Below, piece by piece: positions 1 through 7,498 of a stretch of 64,000 nt of DNA. The DNA lies in contig JACKKZ010000003.1 in NCBI GenBank assembly GCA_024236195.1, forward strand, positions 496,001-560,000, read 5' to 3'. Both the position numbers and the translations under genes were made by a program. The notes under the pieces are model-generated. The model was given only the letters and a program-made list of their open reading frames with translations. It was not told the DNA's origin and did no database searches. Each line of letters begins with the position of its first letter. The stretch's first letter is position 1. Source of the stretch: Sphingomonadaceae bacterium (GTDB taxonomy: Bacteria; Pseudomonadota; Alphaproteobacteria; Sphingomonadales; Sphingomonadaceae).

Positions 1-1168
1 GCGTGCGGACCTTCATCGCCTGATTGTAATAGGCATCATAGAAGCCCGCGCTCAGCACATAGGTGCCAATGATGATGCGGCGCTTCACTTCGTCCCCGAA
101 ACCGGCTTCGCGGGTGGCTGCGTACATGTCCTGCAGGCCCGCCCCTTCGGGCAGCTCGCGCTGGCCATAGCGGACACCATCGTAGCGCGCGAGGTTGCTG
201 GAAGCTTCCGCCGGGGCGACGATGTAATAGGCGGGCAGCGCATATTTCGTTTGCGGCAGGCTGATATCGACGATCTCGGCCCCGGCATCGCGCAGCCATT
301 CCTTGCCGCGTTCCCAGCTGTCGAGGATTTCGGGATCGGTGCCCTCCATCCGGTATTCGCGCGGAATGCCGACTTTCTTGCCCTTGAGGTCAGCCGAGAG
401 ATTGGCGGTCCATGCGGGCACGGGCAGGTCGAGACTGGTCGCATCCTTGGGATCGAAGCCCGCCATCGCTTCCAGCATGATCGCGCAGTCTTCCACGCTG
501 CGCGCCATCGGCCCGGCCTGGTCGAGGCTGCTGGCAAAGGCGACCACGCCCCAGCGGCTGCAGCGGCCATAGGTCGGCTTGATCCCGGTAATGCCGGTGA
601 AGGCTGCAGGCTGGCGGATCGAGCCGCCGGTGTCGGTGCCGGTCGCCGCGGGGCACAGCCGCGCGGAAACCGCCGCCGAGCTACCGCCAGAGGAGCCGCC
701 CGGTGCCAGCGCGGCATTGCTACCCTGCTTGCGCCAAGGGCTTATCACATTGCCGAAATAGGAGGTCTCGTTGGAGGAGCCCATGGCGAACTGGTCAAGG
801 TTGAGCTTGCCCAGCATCCCCGCGCCCGCTGCCCAGAGATTGGCGGAGACGGTGCTTTCGTACTGGGGGATAAAACCTTCGAGGATGTGGCTCGCCGCAG
901 TGGTCTGCACACCCTGTGTGGCAAACAAATCCTTCATGCCAATCGGCACACCGGCCATCTTGCCCAGCGTTTCGCCCTTCGCGCGCGCCGCATCAACGGC
1001 ATCGGCGGCTTCCAGCGCCTTTTCCGGGGTGGTGACGATAAAGGCGTTGAGATCGGCTGCTGCCGCGACATTGGCGTTAAACGCTTCCGCCACTTCGCGC
1101 GCAGAGAAATCGCCCGCTGCCACGCCATCGCGGATTGCTTTTACGCCGAGATTGGTAAGGTCTGTCAT
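1..1168 (-). CDS. gatA: Glu-tRNA(Gln)/Asp-tRNA(Asn) amidotransferase subunit A (3' end beyond window)
   Basis: The first 389 codons of an amidase-signature protein are visible; the C-terminal part (the family is usually about 490 residues) lies beyond position 1. The amidase catalytic elements are present: Lys79 in GVPIGMKDLF, the Gly/Ser-rich stretch APGGSSGGSSAA at about residues 155-166 carrying the cis-Ser, and the nucleophile region TDTGGSIRQPA with Ser183. In the GatCAB complex this subunit releases ammonia from glutamine to amidate mischarged Glu-tRNA(Gln) or Asp-tRNA(Asn) in the cytoplasm. gatC lies just upstream in the same direction, so the two probably form an operon, but a palindromic repeat sits in the gap between them. 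The assignment is firm. Confidence 0.96.
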   Translation of the reverse strand, partial: MTDLTNLGVKAIRDGVAAGDFSAREVAEAFNANVAAAADLNAFIVTTPEKALEAADAVDAARAKGETLGKMAGVPIGMKDLFATQGVQTTAASHILEGFIPQYESTVSANLWAAGAGMLGKLNLDQFAMGSSNETSYFGNVISPWRKQGSNAALAPGGSSGGSSAAVSARLCPAATGTDTGGSIRQPAAFTGITGIKPTYGRCSRWGVVAFASSLDQAGPMARSVEDCAIMLEAMAGFDPKDATSLDLPVPAWTANLSADLKGKKVGIPREYRMEGTDPEILDSWERGKEWLRDAGAEIVDISLPQTKYALPAYYIVAPAEASSNLARYDGVRYGQRELPEGAGLQDMYAATREAGFGDEVKRRIIIGTYVLSAGFYDAYYNQAMKVRT

Positions 1169-1197
1169 TACTCTGTCTCTTCAGTCAGCGCGTGGCC

Positions 1198-1267
1198 TTC
1201 AACAGGCTCAGGCTGAGCGGGTTTGGGGATAACTGAACCAACAACCGCTCGTCCTGAGCCTGTCGAA
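1198..1267. repeat. Palindromic repeat between gatC and gatA (REP-like, copy 1)
   Basis: Two arms of 23 bases, ttcaacaggctcaggctgag-cgg and its near-complement ending gagcctgtcgaa, lie about 24 bases apart. The same element, with the same arm sequence and similar spacing, recurs at 55117-55183. Its position in a presumed operon means it would be transcribed and could fold into a stable hairpin between gatC and gatA. Confidence 0.85.
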
Positions 1268-1286
1268 GGACAGCCACCACGCATCA

Positions 1287-1589
1287 TTACTCGATCACCT
1301 TCGGCACACCGAAAAAGCCATGTTCCGCCGCCGGCGCATTGGCCAGCACCTTGTCCCGCACATTGCCGCCGGTCAGCGGGTCGGCATCGACCACATCCTC
1401 GCGCAGGCGCAAAGTGTTGGGGATCACGGCCGTCATCGGTTCAACCGCAGACGTATCCACTTCACCCAATTGCTCCACCCAGTCGAGGATGCCCGACAAT
1501 TCGGGGGCAAGCCGGTCCAGCTCTTCTTCAGTCATTTCGATACGCGCCAGCGAAGCGATCTTCGCCACGGTAGCCCTGTCAATCGACAT
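1287..1589 (-). CDS. gatC: Glu-tRNA(Gln)/Asp-tRNA(Asn) amidotransferase subunit C
   Basis: A 100-residue protein of typical GatC length. It begins MSIDRATVAKIASLARIEM, with the family's helical N-terminus (LARIEMTEEEL), contains the central LDWVEQLGEVDT segment, and ends with the GFFGVPKVIE motif. GatC wraps around the GatA-GatB interface and stabilises the amidotransferase. It is followed by gatA after a 118-base gap holding a palindromic repeat; gatB is not seen in the window and would lie beyond gatA or elsewhere. Confidence 0.96.
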   Translation of the reverse strand: MSIDRATVAKIASLARIEMTEEELDRLAPELSGILDWVEQLGEVDTSAVEPMTAVIPNTLRLREDVVDADPLTGGNVRDKVLANAPAAEHGFFGVPKVIE

Positions 1590-1644
1590 GGTTCAGTCTC
1601 CGGGATGGCGGGGACGCGCCCCGCCGGTTGTGGGATGATGAAGC

Positions 1645-2190
1645 TTACTGGCCGGGAGGCGGGCCAACCGGGATCGGGCTGCCATCGCCGGGAGCACCGG
1701 GGCCGCCCGGCCCTTGCGGACCCATCATCTGCTGCATCATCTGCATGCGCTGTTCGAATTCACGGCCATCCATGAAGTCGATCAGCTCGACTTCGAAGAT
1801 GAGGTCGCTGTTCGGCGGGATCGGGCCGCCACCTTCCGCGCCATAGGCCTTCTCGGACGGGATTTCGAGGCGGTACTTGCCGCCCTTCTTCATCTTCAGC
1901 AGCCCCTCGGTAAAGCCGGGAATCACACTATCCAGCTTGAGCGGGGTCGCCTGCCCTTCGTCAAAGATCGTCCCATCAGCCAGCTTGCCGGTGTAATTGA
2001 TCAGCGCAACATCGGTGATGGCCGGGCTGTCACCCGTACCAGCCGTCAGCTCTGTCACGCTCACACCCTTGGGAACAGATGCCCAGGCAATCCCTGCGCC
2101 CAGCAGGATAGCAACAATAACGCCCAACCAGAGCTTGCTGAGCGAGCCTTTCTGGATCGGCTGGAGGGGAACGCGGGTAATTTCGGCCAT
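1645..2190 (-). CDS. FKBP-type peptidyl-prolyl cis-trans isomerase, membrane-anchored
   Basis: A 181-residue protein. One hydrophobic segment at about residues 20-38 probably anchors it in the inner membrane with the FKBP domain (about 63-138) in the periplasm. The domain shows YTGKLADGTIFDE, VIPGFTEGLLKMKKGGKYRLEIP and YGAEG, typical of FKBP folding catalysts that isomerise X-Pro bonds. The last 35 residues are an unusual Met/Gln then Gly/Pro-rich tail (MQMMQQMMG followed by GP-rich sequence), probably disordered. The start at 2190 is preferred over an in-frame ATG at 2205 because an AGGAA motif lies six bases upstream of it. rpsU lies upstream on the same strand but is separated by a terminator. 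Confidence 0.92.
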   Translation of the reverse strand: MAEITRVPLQPIQKGSLSKLWLGVIVAILLGAGIAWASVPKGVSVTELTAGTGDSPAITDVALINYTGKLADGTIFDEGQATPLKLDSVIPGFTEGLLKMKKGGKYRLEIPSEKAYGAEGGGPIPPNSDLIFEVELIDFMDGREFEQRMQMMQQMMGPQGPGGPGAPGDGSPIPVGPPPGQ

Positions 2191-2212
2191 GATGGGTTCC
2201 TGCAATGCAAAA

Positions 2213-2236
2213 GGGCGCGGAATTGAGTCCGCGCCC
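2213..2236 (-). terminator. Rho-independent terminator downstream of rpsU
   Basis: A perfect 9-bp stem (GGGCGCGGA / TCCGCGCCC) with a six-base loop. Read on the minus strand it is followed by TTTT, as expected for intrinsic termination of rpsU. It lies between rpsU and the FKBP gene. Confidence 0.85.
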
Positions 2237-2287
2237 TGATGGCTTATCCGTGCTGTGGGTTCAAGCTGTCTTGAACGCTTTTACGGC

Positions 2288-2494
2288 TTACTTGATGCCG
2301 TCGCGTTCCATCCGCTTGCGCTCCAGCTTGCGGGCGCGGCGCACAGCAGCAGCCTTTTCACGGGCGCGCTTTTCGCTCGGCTTTTCGAAGTGGCGGCGCA
2401 GCTTCATTTCGCGATACACGCCTTCACGCTGCAGCTTCTTCTTGAGCGCGCGGAGAGCCTGGTCAACATTGTTATCGCGAACGATGATCTGCAT
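2288..2494 (-). CDS. rpsU: 30S ribosomal protein S21
   Basis: A 68-residue, very basic protein beginning MQIIVRDNNVDQALRALKKK and carrying the S21 signature REGVYREMKLRRHFEKPSEKR. S21 binds the 30S platform near the anti-Shine-Dalgarno region and helps initiate translation. The start at 2494 is chosen over a longer in-frame reading because the family begins with MQ(I/V)xVRDNN and a GAGGTG ribosome-binding site lies 9 bases upstream. The gene appears monocistronic, with its own terminator. It is divergent from crcB. Confidence 0.97.
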   Translation of the reverse strand: MQIIVRDNNVDQALRALKKKLQREGVYREMKLRRHFEKPSEKRAREKAAAVRRARKLERKRMERDGIK

Positions 2495-2704
2495 AAAATT
2501 TAACACCTCACAGCAAATGGCCAGAACCCGCTCAAAGGCGGGGATCGCCAAATGAAATCAACGAAAAAAGCGCCGAATCCCATAAGGGACGGCTTTACGG
2601 TTGCGGCCCCTAACCAAGAATCGCATGGTTGGCAAGGCTTTCGCCGGAAATTGACGCCTGCACAGGCTTCCCCTGATGCCGCCCTGCGTCTAGGGGAAAC
2701 GGCA

Positions 2705-3112
2705 ATGTCTTCCTATTCTCCTCTCCTTGCTTCGATCAATGTCGCCCTGGGCGGCGGGATCGGGGCGCTGATGCGCTACCAGCTGGGCCGCGCCATGACG
2801 CATTGGCTGGGACCGAACACTGTCACTGCCTTTCCCTGGGCCACGCTCACCGCCAATGTGCTGGGCAGCTTTGCCATGGGCGTGCTGGCAGGCTGGCTCG
2901 CCCGGCATGGCACGGGCGGGGACCAGTGGCGGCTATTCATCGGCGTGGGGCTGCTGGGCGGTTTCACCACATTTTCCAGCTTCAGCCTGGAGCTGATGCT
3001 GCTGATCGAGCGCGGACAGGCTGCCACTGCCTTCTCCTATGGCGCGATCTCCGTGATTGCCGGGCTGGCTGGCCTGTACCTTGGACTTATCGTGATGCGG
3101 ATTGCCGGATGA
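2705..3112 (+). CDS. crcB: Fluoride efflux channel CrcB/Fluc
   Basis: A 135-residue, four-helix membrane protein of normal Fluc length. Family motifs are GGGIGALMRYQLGR near residue 17, NVLGSFAMG in the second helix, and GLLGGFTTFSSFSLE (the phenylalanine/polar track lining the pore) in the third. The dimer exports F- across the inner membrane. The ATG at 2705 is supported by AGGGGAA just upstream and by the family start; an upstream in-frame extension to 2552 has no family counterpart. Its stop overlaps the start of the next gene (ATGA). A weak, unconfirmed resemblance to a fluoride riboswitch precedes it. Confidence 0.95.
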   Translation: MSSYSPLLASINVALGGGIGALMRYQLGRAMTHWLGPNTVTAFPWATLTANVLGSFAMGVLAGWLARHGTGGDQWRLFIGVGLLGGFTTFSSFSLELMLLIERGQAATAFSYGAISVIAGLAGLYLGLIVMRIAG

Positions 3113-4251
3113 CCCAGACTGTTCGCAGCTTTACCGTCGAGCCTGACGATGATGACATCCGGCTGGACCGCTGGTTCAAACGGCATTTGCCGCAGATCGG
3201 CTTTGGCACAGTCTCCAAATGGGCGCGCACCGGGCAATTGCGGGTCGATGGCAAGCGGGTGAAGCCCGAAGACCGCCTCACCGCAGGCCAGATCGTGCGC
3301 GTCCCGCCGGGCGGGGAGACCGGCCCGCGCAAACCGGCCAGCCGCCGCGAGCTGACCGAAGCCGAGCAGGCTGAGGCCGAAGCGATGGTGATCGCGCAGG
3401 ACCGCGCGGCCATTGTGCTCAACAAGCCGCCCGGCCTCGCCACGCAAGGCGGCAGCAAGACGCACCACCATGTTGACGGGCTGCTCGACGCTTTCGTCAA
3501 TGATGACGGTCCCCGCCCGCGCCTCGTCCACCGACTGGACAAGGATACGTCCGGCGTGCTGCTGATCGCGCGCACACCGGGCAGCGCGGCATTTTTCTCC
3601 AAGCGTTTCTCCGGCCGCTCGGCCAAGAAGATCTACTGGGCGCTGGTGGTCGGCGTGCCGGAACTGTCCGAAGGCATGATCGACGCACCGCTGGCCAAAC
3701 AGCCGGGCACAGGCGGCGAGAAAATGCACGTCGATGAGGAAAACGGTCAGAGTGCCCGCACCCGCTATCGCGTGGTGGACAAGGCCGGCAAGCGCGCCGC
3801 ATGGGTGGAGCTGGAACCGCTCACCGGGCGCACCCACCAGTTGCGCGTCCACCTGGCCGCTATCGGTCACCCCATCGTGGGCGACGGGAAATATGGCGGG
3901 CAGGACGCGTTCCTGACCGGCAGTATCAGCCGCAAGATGCACCTCCATGCGCGGCGCCTGATTATCGACCATCCCGATGGCGACCGGCTGGATGTGACAG
4001 CGGAATTGCCCGAGCATTTCGCGGCCAGCATGGAGCAGCTTGGCTTTGACGAGAGCCTGAGCGCTGCCGAGCCGGAAAAGGGCCCTCCCCCACCCGGCAA
4101 GGACGACAAGAAAAAGGCCGCGCGCCAGCATGCCAAGCAATATCGCAAGGCCCGCCGGGGTGAGCGGCGCGGTCGTGGCGGCGCGCCAACGGGCGGCAAG
4201 CCGGTCCGGCGCACCCCCAAGAAGGGTAGCCCGAAAAAGAAACGCGACTGA
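3109..4251 (+). CDS. RluA-family rRNA pseudouridine synthase
   Basis: A 380-residue protein with an N-terminal S4 RNA-binding domain (about residues 16-65) and an RluA catalytic domain (about 100-310). The catalytic Asp144 is in HRLDKDTSGVLL, and LTGRTHQLRVHLAAIGHPIVGD is present. It isomerises specific uridines in RNA, most likely in 23S rRNA (RluC-like); the exact target site cannot be read from sequence. The C-terminal 50 residues are a Lys/Arg/Gly-rich basic tail, likely extra RNA contact. The start overlaps the crcB stop and the stop overlaps the next start, so translational coupling is likely. Confidence 0.93.
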   Translation: MTQTVRSFTVEPDDDDIRLDRWFKRHLPQIGFGTVSKWARTGQLRVDGKRVKPEDRLTAGQIVRVPPGGETGPRKPASRRELTEAEQAEAEAMVIAQDRAAIVLNKPPGLATQGGSKTHHHVDGLLDAFVNDDGPRPRLVHRLDKDTSGVLLIARTPGSAAFFSKRFSGRSAKKIYWALVVGVPELSEGMIDAPLAKQPGTGGEKMHVDEENGQSARTRYRVVDKAGKRAAWVELEPLTGRTHQLRVHLAAIGHPIVGDGKYGGQDAFLTGSISRKMHLHARRLIIDHPDGDRLDVTAELPEHFAASMEQLGFDESLSAAEPEKGPPPPGKDDKKKAARQHAKQYRKARRGERRGRGGAPTGGKPVRRTPKKGSPKKKRD

Positions 4252-4853
4252 TGCACCCGAACGCCACCTTTCGCCCTGATGACCGCGCTCTGCATGAAGC
4301 GCTGCTGGAGGAAGTGGGCTTCGGCATGGTCTTTGCCACAACCCCGGAAGGGCCGCGCGTGGCGCATGTGCCGCTGGTCTCCACCGGTGATGGCGCGGTG
4401 CAGTTCCACCTCTCGCGCGGCAATGCGCTGACGCAGCATCTCGCTGGCGAAACTGCACTGGTCGTCGTCAACGGGCCTGACGCCTATGTCAGCCCACGCT
4501 GGTACGACAATCGCGACACTGCGCCGACATGGAATTATGTGGCGCTGGAGCTGGAAGGGCATGTGCGGCGCATGGACCAGGACGGGCTGGAAGCCTTGCT
4601 CCATAGCCTCGGCGAAAAGCACGAGGCACGGCTGGCAGGCGGTATGCCCTGGACTGCGGGTGATGTGTCGGAGGAACGCTGGCGCAAGCTGCTTGGCGGG
4701 ATTGTCGGCTTCGAGCTGGAAGTGCTCGCATGGCGCCCGACCTTCAAACTGTCACAGGACAAGACGCCAGCAGAACGCCAACGGATTGCCGATGCGCTAG
4801 AGGCACAAGGCGCGCCCGCGCTCGCGCAATTGATGCGGACACTCGCCCCATGA
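4251..4853 (+). CDS. PaiB-like FMN-binding protein
   Basis: A 200-residue protein of the PaiB family (FMN-binding split-barrel, annotated as negative transcriptional regulators). Recognisable segments are MHPNATFRPDDRALHEALLEEVGFG at the start (family: M(Y/H)xPxxF), a central AYVSPRWYDN, PTWNYVALELEGHV, and LSQDKTPAERQRIADALEAQG near the end. In Bacillus PaiB represses sporulation and protease genes; in proteobacteria the role is unclear, and an FMN-dependent enzymatic role is also possible. It overlaps its neighbours on both sides in the crcB-ATP12 operon. Confidence 0.88.
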   Translation: MHPNATFRPDDRALHEALLEEVGFGMVFATTPEGPRVAHVPLVSTGDGAVQFHLSRGNALTQHLAGETALVVVNGPDAYVSPRWYDNRDTAPTWNYVALELEGHVRRMDQDGLEALLHSLGEKHEARLAGGMPWTAGDVSEERWRKLLGGIVGFELEVLAWRPTFKLSQDKTPAERQRIADALEAQGAPALAQLMRTLAP

Positions 4854-5500
4854 GCAGACTGGCGATCTTTGATTGCGATGGCACGCTGGTGGACGGGCAA
4901 GCGAGCATTTGCGAATCCATGGAGATCGCCTTTGCCGCAGGCGGCCTGACCGCGCCAGACCGCCACGAAATCCGCCGCATTGTCGGGCTAAGCCTGCCGC
5001 AAGCGGTGCGCCTGCTCGCACCCGATAGCGATCCTGATATTCAGGCGCATATTGTGCAGGCTTACAAGGATGCGTTCCGTGCCAGCCGCGAGGAAGGCCG
5101 TTTGCAGGAACCGCTGTTTGACGGGATGGAAGCCCTGCTGTTGCGGCTGCGCGATGCCGGCTGGCGGCTCGCCGTCGCCACCGGCAAGAGCGACCGGGGC
5201 CTGACCAATTGCCTCGCCAGCCATGGCATCATCGACTTGTTCGTGAGCCTCCAGACCGCCGACCGGCACCCGTCCAAACCGCATCCCGCCATGCTGGAAG
5301 CAGTGCTGTTCGAGGCTGCTGCACAGGTGGAAGATGCGGTGATGATCGGGGACACCAGCTTCGACATGGAAATGGCCCGCGCGATCAATATGCGCGCCAT
5401 CGGGGTTGATTGGGGATACCACACTGCCGAGGAACTGCTTGCCTATGGCGCGGAAGCTGTCGCCCGTAACTGCGAGGAATTGGGGGATATGCTGCTGTGA
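4850..5500 (+). CDS. HAD-superfamily hydrolase (phosphoglycolate phosphatase-like)
   Basis: A 216-residue HAD phosphatase. Motif I is FDCDGTLVDG with nucleophile Asp8 and acid/base Asp10; motif II is in VATGKSDRG; motif III/IV is KPHPAML followed by MIGDTSFDMEMARA. The insert between motif I and II indicates an alpha-helical cap (subclass I), as in Gph/PGPase. The substrate is unknown. The start codon overlaps the upstream stop (ATGA). Placement between an RluA-type synthase and the ATP12 chaperone is a common alphaproteobacterial arrangement. Confidence 0.9.
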   Translation: MSRLAIFDCDGTLVDGQASICESMEIAFAAGGLTAPDRHEIRRIVGLSLPQAVRLLAPDSDPDIQAHIVQAYKDAFRASREEGRLQEPLFDGMEALLLRLRDAGWRLAVATGKSDRGLTNCLASHGIIDLFVSLQTADRHPSKPHPAMLEAVLFEAAAQVEDAVMIGDTSFDMEMARAINMRAIGVDWGYHTAEELLAYGAEAVARNCEELGDMLL

Positions 5501-5718
5501 GCAATAACCCAACCCCGGAAGAGCTTGCCAAGGCGCGCTTCTTCACGCTCGGCCTGGTGCGACTGGCAGGCGTGGCCATCGTGGTGCTGGGGATGCTGGT
5601 GTTGCAGGGCACACTGGACTGGCCAGATCCGGCAGGCTGGGTGCTGCTGGCCGTGGGGCTGGTGGATTTCTTCGCCATGCCACTGGTGCTCGCGCGGCGC
5701 TGGAGGACACCGGACTGA
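5497..5718 (+). CDS. Small two-helix membrane protein
   Basis: A 73-residue protein with two hydrophobic segments (about residues 17-38 and 47-65) and charged ends, so a small inner-membrane hairpin protein. The start is GTG at 5497, overlapping the upstream stop (GTGA), and the stop overlaps the next start. Conservation of such an ORF ahead of ATP12 in related genomes is known to me only as a general pattern; no function is assigned. Confidence 0.75.
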   Translation: MSNNPTPEELAKARFFTLGLVRLAGVAIVVLGMLVLQGTLDWPDPAGWVLLAVGLVDFFAMPLVLARRWRTPD

Positions 5719-6413
5719 TGAAACGTTTCTATAAGGAAGTAGCCGTCGCTGAGACAGACGGCGGTTGGCATGTGCTGCTGGACGGGCGCGCGATCAAGAC
5801 CGCTGGCGGCGCAGCGCAAGTGGTGCCGACGCAAGCGCTGGCAGACGCACTGGCAGAGGAATGGCGCGCGCAAGGTGAAGAGCTGGATGCCAAGCAATTT
5901 CCATTGCGCGACGCAGTGGATTTCGCGCTCGACCTCGTTGCCCCGGACCCAAGCGAGACCATCGCCCGTATCTGCGCTTTTGCGGAGACGGATACGCTTT
6001 GCTACCGCGCAGACCCGGACGAAGCACTGTTCGCGCGCCAGCAAGAGGTGTGGGAACCGCTGCTGGCCGGGTTCGAGGCGCGCTATGGCGTACGTTTTGA
6101 ACGGATCAGCGGCATCATCCACCGCGCCCAGCCCTCCGCCACGCTGGCAACATTGCGCGGGCATGTGGAGACGCTTGATTCCTTCACCCTGTCCGCTTTG
6201 CAGGCGCTGTCCTCACTTTCTGCCTCGCTGGTAATCGCGCTGGAGGCGTTGCAGCCCGATGCTGATGGCGACGCGCTGTGGGATGCCGCGAACCTCGAAG
6301 AGCTGTGGCAGATCGAGCTGTGGGGCGAGGATTTCGAAGCAAAGGCCCGCCGCGAAAAGCGCGGGGCGGAGTTTGCGGCGGCGATGCGGTTGGCGGCGCT
6401 GGCGCGGGTTTAG
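5718..6413 (+). CDS. ATP12-family F1-ATPase assembly chaperone
   Basis: A 231-residue ATP12 family protein beginning MKRFYKEV, with LLDGRAIKTA, LAEEWRAQGEELDAKQFPL and the C-terminal LWQIELWGEDFEAKARREKR block. In mitochondria Atp12 binds the free alpha subunit during F1 assembly; the alphaproteobacterial homologues are inferred to do the same. It ends a plus-strand operon whose six genes overlap or abut throughout. A repeat-containing gap follows. Confidence 0.92.
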   Translation: MKRFYKEVAVAETDGGWHVLLDGRAIKTAGGAAQVVPTQALADALAEEWRAQGEELDAKQFPLRDAVDFALDLVAPDPSETIARICAFAETDTLCYRADPDEALFARQQEVWEPLLAGFEARYGVRFERISGIIHRAQPSATLATLRGHVETLDSFTLSALQALSSLSASLVIALEALQPDADGDALWDAANLEELWQIELWGEDFEAKARREKRGAEFAAAMRLAALARV

Positions 6414-6414
6414 G

Positions 6415-6640
6415 TTCGCGCAGAGGCGCAGAGGCGCGGAGAAGTTTACGGCTTCGCCGGATGGTTCACACGAAGAACACGAAGGCACGAAGAAGTCTTA
6501 CCGGCGATAGCCGGTTGTCAACTAAGCTACCGTTCCACTCGCTGTAAGGTCAGTCAATCAGAAAGCCCGCTGCCGCGGGCACGAACCCTCCGCGTCTCTG
6601 CGCCTCTGCGCGAAAAATACTGGCGAAGCCGTAACTCTTT
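6415..6640. repeat. Inverted modular repeat in the ATP12/lipoprotein gap
   Basis: The 254-base gap between the convergent genes is largely made of short repeated modules. Arm 6415-6441 (ttcgcgcagaggcgcagagg...) and arm 6588-6614 are inverted copies matching at 26 of 27 bases. A second module, agtttacggcttcgcc at 6443-6458, has its inverted copy at about 6622-6636, but on the far side of the first arm, so the modules are not simply nested. A third module (cacgaagaag) follows on both sides. A related element lies at 50038-50179. No coding function is seen here. Confidence 0.8.
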
Positions 6641-6667
6641 TCGCTTCTTCGCGTGCAAAATTCCTTG

Positions 6668-6847
6668 TCACCCCTTCCGCAGGGTTTGCCATGGTTTCCA
6701 GATCTTCAGGACAAGGGCAACTACGCCAAAAGGTGCGAGCAGGCCGAGCAAGTCCTTCCTGCTCAATAAATCAGCTGCCCATGCACCCGCAGCAAGAAAG
6801 AGCAGCACCAATGCAAATATTTGCAGAACTCTTGACCTTGCAGACAT
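6668..6847 (-). CDS. Possible small membrane protein
   Basis: A 59-residue reading frame starting MSARSRVLQIFALVLLFLA, with two hydrophobic stretches and a basic C-terminus (KIWKPWQTLRKG). It follows the lipoprotein gene of the lipid-transport operon by 35 bases, so it could be its last member. An in-frame ATG at 6901 would overlap that gene. The ribosome-binding site is weak for either start and no family is recognised, so expression is uncertain. Confidence 0.4.
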   Translation of the reverse strand: MSARSRVLQIFALVLLFLAAGAWAADLLSRKDLLGLLAPFGVVALVLKIWKPWQTLRKG

Positions 6848-6882
6848 ATTCGCGACCCTGAGCTCCTTAAAGCTGAGTAGCG

Positions 6883-7491
6883 CTACGCCCCGGAAACCCA
6901 ATCCGCGACTTGCCCGGCCACTTCATTCGCCGCTTCGTTCAGCGCATTGCCCACCGGCCCGGCCTCCGCACTCACGCCCGGGACCACGCTTTCGAAGCGG
7001 CGGGTCGTTACCGCGCCATCCTTCGCCACGCGCACAGCGTCAAAGCGGACCACCACCGCCATGGCCTGCGCATCATATCCGAAATCAAGCAGCGTCCCGC
7101 GCAGGCGGGTATCGGCGGCGAGGCCGGGTTCGTCCCCGTCCACTACCATCTTGCCGGACTTCACCCGGATCGTTTCCGCCACCAGGCGGCGGAACAGGCG
7201 AGCAGGTTTTTCCACCCACAGCGCGTCTTTCAGATAAGCAATGTTGCTGCCATCCACCTGCACCGGCACGCGCAGCACATTGAGCTTGGCGGGGGCTTCC
7301 GGCTCCAGCACGGCAATCGCCTCTGCCGCCGTCGCCGCGCCGCCGCTGCCCGCCGGGGCCTGCGCCGTGGGTGTCAGCACCAGCATGGATTCCGGCAAGT
7401 CAGGCGACAGGCTGACGCAACCAGATAGCGCGCCAGAAAGAACAAGGGCAGCAAGCGGTGCCAACAGGGTCGGGTTGGAAATGCGCATCAC
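6883..7491 (-). CDS. ABC-transport auxiliary lipoprotein (PqiC/DUF330-like)
   Basis: A 202-residue lipoprotein: signal peptide with lipobox LSGC (Cys25), then a PqiC/ABC-type transport auxiliary domain (LNVLRVPVQVDG, YLKDALWVEKPARLFRRLVAETI, LRGTLLDFGYDAQAMAVVVRFDAVRV). Such lipoproteins sit at the inner leaflet of the outer membrane and partner MCE proteins in lipid trafficking. It is the fourth gene of the permease-ATPase-MCE-lipoprotein operon, 7 bases after the MCE gene. The family assignment rests on these segments and on context. Confidence 0.87.
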   Translation of the reverse strand: MMRISNPTLLAPLAALVLSGALSGCVSLSPDLPESMLVLTPTAQAPAGSGGAATAAEAIAVLEPEAPAKLNVLRVPVQVDGSNIAYLKDALWVEKPARLFRRLVAETIRVKSGKMVVDGDEPGLAADTRLRGTLLDFGYDAQAMAVVVRFDAVRVAKDGAVTTRRFESVVPGVSAEAGPVGNALNEAANEVAGQVADWVSGA

Positions 7492-7498
7492 CTGTTCC

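Noticed and set aside
3037..4458. A 473-codon minus-strand frame opposite the RluA-type synthase
   Set aside because: Antisense to a motif-complete gene and overlapping two coupled genes; no family similarity.
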